Origin: an uncultured Eubacteriales bacterium
Lineage (GTDB): Bacteria > Bacillota > Clostridia > Oscillospirales > Acutalibacteraceae
Reading direction: 5' to 3'
DNA: 64,000 bases
Assembly (NCBI GenBank): GCA_934552855.1
Contig: CAKTEU010000001.1
Location: 69,820-133,819 of the forward strand
Positions 57,624-64,000 of the stretch are shown piece by piece; position 1 is the first letter of the stretch; the number at the start of each line of letters is the position of its first letter. The notes beneath the pieces are model-generated. The model did not search any database and had not been told where the DNA came from. It worked only from the letters and a program-made list of their open reading frames with translations. Made by a program: the position numbers and the translations under genes.

Positions 57624-59639
57624 TTATTCAGCTTCTTCGTCTGCTGCTTCTTCAGTAGCTTCTGCGGCTTCGTCTGCAGCTTCTTCAGCAGCTGCTTCGT
57701 CCTGAGGCTCAAGAAGAGCACGGATTGAAAGGCTTACACGCTTCTTTTCAAAGTCGATGTCGGTAATCTTAACGGTTACTTCATCGCCGATGTTAAGAAC
57801 TTCCTTCGGAGAAGCGATATGACGGTCGGCAATCTGCGAAATGTGGATAAGACCGTCAATGCCGTCAATTACGTTTGCAAATGCACCGAAGGTGGTGAGA
57901 CCTACGATCTTTGCGCTAACAACTGAACCGACCGGATAATCTCTCTTAAGGATTTCCCACGGATTATCTTCAACTCTCTTATAGCCGAGCGAGATCTTTC
58001 TGTTTTCTCTGTCAAGAGCCTTAACGTATACCTTAACAACGTCGCCTTCCTTGACAACTTCTGACGGATGCTTGATACGTTTCCAGGAAAGTTCTGAAAT
58101 ATGTACCATTCCGTCAACTCCGCCAAGGTCAACAAATGCGCCATAGCTTGTGAGCGACTTAACGGTTCCGGTGTATTCCTGGCCTTCTTCAACCTGAGCC
58201 CAAAAAGCTTCGGTTGCAGCCTTGCGTTCTTCTCTTGCAACTGAACGGATTGAACCGACAGCACGCTTCTTTGCCTTATCAACGTCGATTATGCGGAATC
58301 TTACCTTTGTTTTAACAAGTTCGGAAAGGTCAGCATCTCTCGGAAGTCCGGTGAGTGAACCCGGAATGAACACACGAACGCCCTGTGTATAAACAAGAAC
58401 GCCTCCTTTGACTGCTTCGGCAACAACGCCTTCAAGAATTTCTTCGTCATCCTTGGCTTTCATGATGTTGTCCCATGCTGCGATTGCGTCGAAACGGCGC
58501 TTTGAAAGCATCATGGTTCCTTCGGAATCGTTGGTCTTCATGATGATGAGATTGATCTCGTCACCGATTTTGAGTTCTGCTTTCGGATCGGCAGTAGGAT
58601 CGTTGCTGTACTCCTCGATGGGAACGAAGCCAGCATATTTTCTGCCGATATCGACCTGTATTTCATTAGGTGCAATACCTACAACAACGCCACGCACTTT
58701 TTGATCGGAGCTCATTGATTTGAGATTCTCCTCCAAAGCGGCCTCAAAGCTCATTTCTTCAGAATTTGTTTGTTCGTTTAAAATTTCGGACATGGTGGAT
58801 AGTACCTCCTTTATAATACCTGCAGGAGTGGAAGCCCCTGCTGTTACCCCAATTGAGGAAAAACGGGAAAGGTCATATTCAAAAAGCTCTTTCGCCGTTT
58901 CAACAAGAAAAGTCGGGCAATTCTGTTCACACACGGCTTTCAGTTTTGCGGTGTTTGAACTTGTTCGCCCGCCGACAACAATCATGGCATCCGATCGCTT
59001 TGAAAGCGAAAGTGCCTCCTGCTGTCTGTCATTGGTAGCACTACATATTGTATCAAAGAAAAAACCATTTGTACATAGTTTTTTTAAATTTTTTGAGGTT
59101 TTTTCCCATTCTTTTACAGAAAAGGTGGTCTGAGCGACAACATAAACTTCCTTATTTAAAATTTCCGGGTGATTTTCAAGAAGTATTTCGAGTTCGTACT
59201 CATTTTTATAGACCAGGCTTTCTCCTTCCCAGCGGCTGCGAAAGCCTCTGACTTCGGGGTGATTTTCATCGCCGGCAATCAAAAGCAGCTTGTCTTTTGA
59301 AGAATTCCGTTCAACAATTTTTTGAATTTTCATCACGAACGGGCAGGTCAAATCAATGTAATCAATCTTTCTTTTTTCAAGCTCGTCAATAACAAATTTT
59401 TCAACCCCGTGAGTGCGGATAACAACCGTTGTGTTTTCAGGTGCTTCAGCCGGGTGTTCAATTATGTTTACGCCTTTTTTTTCAAGGTCGTTTATAACCG
59501 AAGGGTTATGAATTATCGGTCCGAAAGTGCAAACTTTTTTTCCGCTTTCAACAAGATTGTAAAGCGTGCTTACCGCACGGTCAACGCCGAAGCAGAAGCC
59601 TGCTGTTTTTGCAACTTCGATTTTGTGTTTGCTGTTCAC
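57624..59639 (-). CDS. ispH: IspH–ribosomal protein S1 fusion
   Basis: Protein of 671 residues. Residues 1-285 are 4-hydroxy-3-methylbut-2-enyl diphosphate reductase, last step of the MEP isoprenoid route, with cluster cysteines in AGFCFGVDRA, DLTCPFV and DTICSATNDRQ. Residues about 310-640 hold four S1 RNA-binding repeats (for example GQEYTGTVKSLTSYGAFVDL and GSVVSAKIVGLTTFGAFANV), and the tail is a run of Glu and Ala. The fusion is typical of Clostridia. The start is a GTG with AGAGG upstream; no ATG is available before GFCFG. First two downstream partners are upstream here: plsC and cmk precede it on the transcript, 19 bases or so apart. Confidence 0.96.
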   Translation of the reverse strand: MNSKHKIEVAKTAGFCFGVDRAVSTLYNLVESGKKVCTFGPIIHNPSVINDLEKKGVNIIEHPAEAPENTTVVIRTHGVEKFVIDELEKRKIDYIDLTCPFVMKIQKIVERNSSKDKLLLIAGDENHPEVRGFRSRWEGESLVYKNEYELEILLENHPEILNKEVYVVAQTTFSVKEWEKTSKNLKKLCTNGFFFDTICSATNDRQQEALSLSKRSDAMIVVGGRTSSNTAKLKAVCEQNCPTFLVETAKELFEYDLSRFSSIGVTAGASTPAGIIKEVLSTMSEILNEQTNSEEMSFEAALEENLKSMSSDQKVRGVVVGIAPNEIQVDIGRKYAGFVPIEEYSNDPTADPKAELKIGDEINLIIMKTNDSEGTMMLSKRRFDAIAAWDNIMKAKDDEEILEGVVAEAVKGGVLVYTQGVRVFIPGSLTGLPRDADLSELVKTKVRFRIIDVDKAKKRAVGSIRSVAREERKAATEAFWAQVEEGQEYTGTVKSLTSYGAFVDLGGVDGMVHISELSWKRIKHPSEVVKEGDVVKVYVKALDRENRKISLGYKRVEDNPWEILKRDYPVGSVVSAKIVGLTTFGAFANVIDGIDGLIHISQIADRHIASPKEVLNIGDEVTVKITDIDFEKKRVSLSIRALLEPQDEAAAEEAADEAAEATEEAADEEAE

Positions 59640-59658
59640 TTTAAAATTCTACCTCTTG

Positions 59659-60297
59659 TCATTTTTCATGGCCGAGAAGCCAGAGCGAATTGATTTTTTC
59701 CATTATCTTCTCGCCTGCTTCACGTATTTTTTGCTGTGAATAGTTTTCAGAAAGATTAAGTTCGCTGTTTTTGATAAGCTTTCCGAAGCGAATCGTTATT
59801 TTTGGGCGAAGACTTTTTTCTTTCGGGGTTTTATAAATACTGACCGGAAGCACGTCTGCCTTTGTTTTTGCGGCAAGGTATGAAACGCCGTTTTTTGCCT
59901 TTTTGGGTATTGCATCCTTTGAACGTGAGCCCTCCGGAAAAATTCCGAGTGCCCAGCCGGACAATATAATCTTTTTTGCAAAATCAAGTGCCTTTTTGTC
60001 GCTTGTCCGCCGCTTCACGGGAAAAACGTTCATGCTTTTGAGAAACGAGGCAAAAAGGCGGTTTTTGAAAAGCTCGTCCTTTGCCATGAAGTGAAGCGTT
60101 CTTGGGCAGCGTGAAATGATTATTACCGGATCAAGCGCACCGATATGGTTTGCGGCAAGGATAAACGCACCCTTTTTCGGAATGTTTTCCTCGCCAAAAG
60201 AAGTTACGTTAAATTTGAGTGAAACAAATGCCTTTGTAAGCGGACGCAAACGATTGTATAGTCTGCTTTCATTCGGAACGGAAAAATCAAATTTCAT
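59659..60297 (-). CDS. plsC: 1-acyl-sn-glycerol-3-phosphate acyltransferase
   Basis: Phospholipid-synthesis acyltransferase of 212 residues with the NHxxxxD motif in AANHIGALDPV (catalytic His and Asp) and the glycerophosphate-binding FPEGSRSKD. AAAAGGTG precedes the ATG. Lies between cmk and ispH in the conserved clostridial order. Confidence 0.94.
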   Translation of the reverse strand: MKFDFSVPNESRLYNRLRPLTKAFVSLKFNVTSFGEENIPKKGAFILAANHIGALDPVIIISRCPRTLHFMAKDELFKNRLFASFLKSMNVFPVKRRTSDKKALDFAKKIILSGWALGIFPEGSRSKDAIPKKAKNGVSYLAAKTKADVLPVSIYKTPKEKSLRPKITIRFGKLIKNSELNLSENYSQQKIREAGEKIMEKINSLWLLGHEK

Positions 60298-60321
60298 AAG
60301 ATCACACCTTTTAAAGTCTGA

Positions 60322-60987
60322 TTATATGTTTTCCTTAATCGTTTTGATTATGAGTGCAACCGATTCTTCAAGATTTATGTCGCTTGTGTCAAGAAGTATT
60401 GCGTCGGAAGCCGGCTTCAAAGGAGCTATTGCACGGTGTGAATCGTTATAATCACGCTCTTTCATTTCGGAAAGAACGTCTTCAAACTTTACTTCCATTC
60501 CCTTTTCAACAAGTTCTTTGTAACGCCTTTTTGCCCTTGCTTCCGGCGAAGCGGTGAGAAAAATTTTAACCTTTGCGTCCGGAAGAACAACCGTTCCGAT
60601 GTCCCGTCCGTCCATGATGCAGTTGTTTTCATGCGCAAGCTTTTTTTGAAGGTCAAAAAGATATTCACGAACAGCCGGTACGGCGGAAACCTTTGATGCC
60701 GCCATTGAAGCGGAAGGAGTCCTTATCTCGGAAGAAACGTCTTCACCGTTCAAAAACATTCTTTGTTCGCCGTCAATAAAACGAAGTTCAACCGAAAGGT
60801 CGGAAGTGAGCGTTTTTTTTATGCTTTCGGGATCTTCAATGTCTGCCGAGCTTCTTAAAGCGTTGAGTCCCACTGTGCGGTAAAGTGCACCCGTATCAAT
60901 ATAAATAAAGCCGAGTTCCTTTGCCGCCGCCTTTGAGATTGTGCTTTTTCCTGCTCCGGCAGGGCCGTCAATTGCAACATTAATCAT
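60322..60987 (-). CDS. cmk: Cytidylate kinase
   Basis: Phosphorylates CMP and dCMP. The 221-residue protein has the P-loop DGPAGAGKSTISK, the NMP-binding IDTGALYRTVGLNA, GRDIGTVVLPDAKVKIFLTAS and the LID-region RAKRRYKEL. AAGGAG lies upstream of the ATG. The neighbours on both sides are the usual ones in Clostridia. Confidence 0.97.
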   Translation of the reverse strand: MINVAIDGPAGAGKSTISKAAAKELGFIYIDTGALYRTVGLNALRSSADIEDPESIKKTLTSDLSVELRFIDGEQRMFLNGEDVSSEIRTPSASMAASKVSAVPAVREYLFDLQKKLAHENNCIMDGRDIGTVVLPDAKVKIFLTASPEARAKRRYKELVEKGMEVKFEDVLSEMKERDYNDSHRAIAPLKPASDAILLDTSDINLEESVALIIKTIKENI

Positions 60988-61004
60988 AAAAGTATTACTC
61001 CTTT

Positions 61005-62246
61005 TTATTCCTGTGCCGCACTCAGTCCGGCAAGGCGGCCGGTTGAAAACGCAATTTGAAGGTTAAAACCGCCCGTATAAGCATCAACATCAATCACTTC
61101 TCCGGCAAAATAAAGACCGGAAACAAGCTTTGACTGCATCGTTCTTGGGTCAATTTGCTTTGTGTCAACGCCGCCTCGTGTGATTATCGCCTCTTCAATC
61201 GGCCTTGTTCTGAGAACGGTAACTTTTAGGTCTTTGAGAAGAGAAACAAGTCTTGCACGCTGTTCTCTGGTAACTTGGTTGACCTTTGTTGAAGGCTTGA
61301 TACCGGTCAGACGAACAACAACGGGAACAATTTTTTTCGGCAACAGCTTGTCCAACGCATTGATAAAGTTTTTGTTTGCACATTCAAGAAAATCACGCTG
61401 AACCCTTGCGTCAAGCTGTTCATGAGAAAGAGCCGGTTTGAGGTCGATATGTATTTCATATTTTCCGGGTTTAATATCTTTGAGGTGTGCGCTTGCACTG
61501 AGAATGACCGGTCCCGAAACGCCGAAATGAGTGAAAAGCATTTCGCCGAAGTCATGGTATACCTCACGGTAATTTTCACTGTTAATCACGCTTATTTCAA
61601 TATTGCGAAGCGAAAGGCCCTGCAAATCGGAACAAAAGCCTTCGTGGCAAACAAGCGGAACAAGCGAGGGAGAAAGCTCAATAATATTATGACCGGCTTT
61701 TTTTGCAAAATCATAACCGTCACCGGTTGAGCCCGTCAGCGGGTATGATACTCCGCCGGTTGCAACAATGACGCTGTCGCACAAAAATTCTTTTCCGCTT
61801 TCAAACATTGCACCGAGAACTTTTTTGTTTTCGATTATAAGATCGACAACTCTTTCGTGAATAATTTTTGCGCCGCTTTCGGCCGCATTTTTCACAAGTG
61901 CATCAACAATGTCAACCGCCTTATCGGAAACGGGAAAAACACGGTTGCCCCGTTCAACCTTAAGCAAAACGCCGAGCGATTCAAAAAGATCCATTGTATC
62001 GGTTGGCATGAACCTTGAAAAAGCACCGTTCAAAAATCTTCCGTTTTCCGGAACTGCGGCAACAAGCTCGTTGAGCATTGTGCAGCAATTTGTAACATTG
62101 CAGCGGCCTTTTCCGGTGATCATAACCTTTCTTGCCGGGCGTTCGTTGCGTTCGGCAATTGTTACGTCTGCGCCGTTTTGTGCAGCTGCCGATGCGGCAA
62201 GAAGCCCCGCAGCACCGCCGCCGACAACCAAAACTTTTTTACTCAT
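61005..62246 (-). CDS. BaiN/HI0933-type FAD-dependent oxidoreductase
   Basis: Flavoprotein of 413 residues with an N-terminal dinucleotide fold (KVLVVGGGAAGLLAASAAAQ), the family-specific GKGRCNVTN, and a C-terminal FAD contact (GLYFAGEVIDVDAYTGGFNLQ). Members are annotated as aminoacetone oxidase-like or BaiN-like reductases, but the function of this conserved clostridial copy is not known. ATG at 62244-62246 is used because AAGGGG is then seven bases away; an ATG two codons earlier would leave one base. Confidence 0.92.
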   Translation of the reverse strand: MSKKVLVVGGGAAGLLAASAAAQNGADVTIAERNERPARKVMITGKGRCNVTNCCTMLNELVAAVPENGRFLNGAFSRFMPTDTMDLFESLGVLLKVERGNRVFPVSDKAVDIVDALVKNAAESGAKIIHERVVDLIIENKKVLGAMFESGKEFLCDSVIVATGGVSYPLTGSTGDGYDFAKKAGHNIIELSPSLVPLVCHEGFCSDLQGLSLRNIEISVINSENYREVYHDFGEMLFTHFGVSGPVILSASAHLKDIKPGKYEIHIDLKPALSHEQLDARVQRDFLECANKNFINALDKLLPKKIVPVVVRLTGIKPSTKVNQVTREQRARLVSLLKDLKVTVLRTRPIEEAIITRGGVDTKQIDPRTMQSKLVSGLYFAGEVIDVDAYTGGFNLQIAFSTGRLAGLSAAQE

Positions 62247-62295
62247 TCCCATTCCCCTTTTAGTTCATAACTTCGTTAGTATACACTTTTTCTTT

Positions 62296-63198
62296 TCATT
62301 TTTCAACCGGCAAGATTTTGGAAAATGCCGTTTTCAGAGCGTCGGTTCTTTTTTTGACGTTTTTCTTCACGATATCGGTTTTCAAGGCAATATCGTAACC
62401 GTGAACCGTTCCTTTTGTATCGTTGAGAAAAACGTTTGCCCCCGCCGCAACAAGCTTTTCGGCATAGTTTTTGCCCTCATCGTGAAGGCAGTCGAACTGT
62501 GCAAGCTCGACGTATGCGTCGGGAATTTTTTCGGGAAGCTTTGTTTCAAACGGAGACACCTCGTCAAAAGCATACTTTCCCGCATACATATTCCACATCT
62601 TTTTGTTATTAACCGAATTCCAAAACGGTGTGTCGGTATACTTTTTCATCGAAGGCGTGTCCTGCCTTGGGTCGCAAACGGGATAAATAAGCATTTGAAA
62701 ATCAGGCGTAACTTCAGCTTCGTTCACAACATAAATTGCAAGTGCTCCGCCTGCGCTGTCTCCGCCGACGGCAAAGCGTGAATGAGGAAAAGTTTTTCTT
62801 GCCCAATCGTACGCTTCAAGACTGTCGTTTTTTGCACAAGGATAACCGCACTTCGGAAGAAGATGGTAATCGGGACAGATTACACGGCAATGCGCTTCCT
62901 TCGCATAAACTGCGGCAAGCTTTTTATGAAACGGTGAAGCAAAGTATCCGAATCCGCCGCCGTGAAGATAAAAAAGAACGGGGATATCATCATTGCCGTT
63001 TTCGGGCGAAAAAATATCAAGACGAAGCCTTCCGCCTTTTGTTTTGATGAACTTTTTTTCATAAAAAATGCCCTTTTCAATCGAGGTAAAACGATACATC
63101 AAGCGAAGAAACGGGTAACTAAAAGTAAGCATCGCCGAAAAGAACGGAATGTCCCTGCAATACTTTTTAAGCTCTTTGTCAATCGGATAGTTTTTCAT
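62296..63198 (-). CDS. Alpha/beta hydrolase, HSL-type esterase
   Basis: Serine esterase of 300 residues: oxyanion motif YLHGGGFGYF, nucleophile in GGDSAGGALA, Asp in the EKIPDAYVELAQFDCLHDEG region and catalytic His in GTVHGYDIA. No signal peptide, so intracellular. Acyl substrate unknown. The gap to the YcxB-like gene upstream is six bases, so the two are probably co-transcribed. Confidence 0.9.
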   Translation of the reverse strand: MKNYPIDKELKKYCRDIPFFSAMLTFSYPFLRLMYRFTSIEKGIFYEKKFIKTKGGRLRLDIFSPENGNDDIPVLFYLHGGGFGYFASPFHKKLAAVYAKEAHCRVICPDYHLLPKCGYPCAKNDSLEAYDWARKTFPHSRFAVGGDSAGGALAIYVVNEAEVTPDFQMLIYPVCDPRQDTPSMKKYTDTPFWNSVNNKKMWNMYAGKYAFDEVSPFETKLPEKIPDAYVELAQFDCLHDEGKNYAEKLVAAGANVFLNDTKGTVHGYDIALKTDIVKKNVKKRTDALKTAFSKILPVEK

Positions 63199-63204
63199 AA
63201 CTTT

Positions 63205-63726
63205 TCACTTCTGCTTTCCTTTGATTTTAACACCTTTGTCTTTAAAAAACTTTAAAAAGGAATGTTCGTCACCGATTACAAACGAGTCTCTCGGAACGGC
63301 ATAAACAAGCTTTGCACCTGTGATTATAAGAAAAGTATCCTTTTTGACAACAATTCTTTTAATTTTTTCAAACGGGATTGCGTAATCCTCGCCGACGGAG
63401 GACGTTACCCATGCGTTCGACTGTGTAACGATAAAATCAACACGAAGCTCTTTTCCGTTTGAAATTTCATCATAGCTTTTAAGAAGGCTTTTTACGGCAA
63501 GGGAATACATGACAAACTGAAGCGACCAAATTATAAGTGCCGCTGCGGCAAAAATCAATATGGTATAATCATCAAGCAAAAACATGAGTGCAATCATTGC
63601 CGACACGCCGAGTACAATGAGAGCATCAAGCACAACGTTCATTCCCCTGCCGAGATAAAGATAGCGGCAGACATCTTTAACGTCCTTTTTGCTTCTGACA
63701 TAAGTACTTTTGAACAACGTTTCCAT
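63205..63726 (-). CDS. YcxB-like membrane protein
   Basis: Protein of 173 residues with two adjacent helices (VVLDALIVLGVSAMIALMFL and YTILIFAAAALIIWSLQFVM) and a C-terminal PH-like YcxB domain (AIPFEKIKRIVVKKDTFLI, then KLVYAVPRDSF). Function unknown. ACGGAGG precedes the ATG. It heads a two-gene unit with the esterase gene. Confidence 0.82.
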   Translation of the reverse strand: METLFKSTYVRSKKDVKDVCRYLYLGRGMNVVLDALIVLGVSAMIALMFLLDDYTILIFAAAALIIWSLQFVMYSLAVKSLLKSYDEISNGKELRVDFIVTQSNAWVTSSVGEDYAIPFEKIKRIVVKKDTFLIITGAKLVYAVPRDSFVIGDEHSFLKFFKDKGVKIKGKQK

Positions 63727-64000
63727 GCTTCTTCCTCCGTGTTAAAAAATGGAATTTGGACATTAGATTTTGGATATTGGACGTATTTGACAGAGTGTTT
63801 GTCAGAAAAAATATTCAATTTTGCAAACAACCAATGTCTAAAAACAAATTTTCTCTTTGCCTTAGCAGCAATGAGTAAAAAGCTGCCGGGCGCAAAACAG
63901 GGCTGTTGTACTTGAAAAAAAGCCGGCTCTATAATAAATGTTGGGGTAACCAAATAAGAGCCTGCAAAAAAAGAGAAGAAAAAATCTAAAAAAGTAGAGC
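63727..64000. other. Terminal intergenic stretch, nothing supported
   Basis: No gene with a ribosome binding site, no terminator or repeat that I can support. The plus strand near 63751-63781 repeats TTGGACATTAGATTTTGG-like words, probably low-complexity. Confidence 0.4.

Noticed and set aside
1..64000. tRNA, rRNA, CRISPR array, prophage or insertion-sequence transposase
   Set aside because: Read through for cloverleaf-like ends, regularly spaced repeats, and integrase or DDE transposase motifs; none was convincing. The only mobile-looking items are the two small palindromic elements.

Overview
The window looks like a chromosomal segment of a low-to-moderate GC, Gram-positive anaerobe of class Clostridia, probably a gut-type Oscillospirales/Ruminococcaceae relative. 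Supporting signs are an IspH–ribosomal-protein-S1 fusion, the CdaA–YbbR c-di-AMP pair, a SPOCS/LysM protein, a BofA-like protein, an FMN riboswitch, a T-box leader, GPH-type sugar carriers, and strong AGGAGG-type ribosome binding sites with TTGACA/TATAAT promoters. I see no rRNA, tRNA, CRISPR array, prophage or intact insertion sequence.

Layout. 1–6.4 kb (minus): class A penicillin-binding protein (cut by the window edge), a TauE/SafE permease, cdaA–cdaR, and a cysteine-desulfurase-like gene coupled to a DUF3343 gene. 6.5–6.7 kb: a palindromic MITE-like element, with a second copy at 57.3–57.6 kb. 6.8–15.8 kb (minus): eight tightly spaced genes that match the sulfo-transaldolase (sulfo-TAL/SFT) route for the plant sulfosugar sulfoquinovose. 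They are a GH31 sulfoquinovosidase, GPH carrier, transaldolase, sulfolactaldehyde-reductase-like dehydrogenase, DUF4867-like cupin, FucI-type isomerase, TauE-like exporter and ROK regulator, all behind one strong promoter whose start overlaps a 14-bp-arm inverted repeat. 16–34.8 kb: metallo-hydrolase, RfbA, an ABC exporter, a second GPH carrier, secreted subtilase, riboswitch-controlled ribU, manA, cell-wall amidase and GHL10 lipoprotein, DUF1294, SPOCS/LysM and the PFL/ACT pair.

34.9–46.6 kb is mostly rightward: yifB; an AT-rich accessory patch with an AbrB/PIN toxin–antitoxin pair and an unknown gene; a GNAT gene; a Trp T-box followed by a short Trp-codon leader ORF and a trpXYZ-type ABC transporter; a BlaI/M56 sensor pair with clear operators; and an XRE repressor facing a promoter that carries its operators and leads to a 34-codon cationic membrane-peptide ORF. 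46.6–57.3 kb: tandem class II aldolase and class III aminotransferase, typA, BspA-like LRR protein, VanY-type peptidase, asnA and an amidohydrolase. 57.6–63.7 kb (minus): the clostridial housekeeping block ispH-S1–plsC–cmk–BaiN-like flavoprotein, then an esterase and a YcxB-like protein.

Most distinctive points: the complete sulfoquinovose operon, whose sulfoquinovosidase has Gln where the known enzymes have the sulfonate-binding Arg; the stacking of a Trp T-box and a Trp-codon leader ORF ahead of one transporter; the XRE/short-peptide module; and the paired MITEs. Functions are inferred from residues and context only; no database search was possible.
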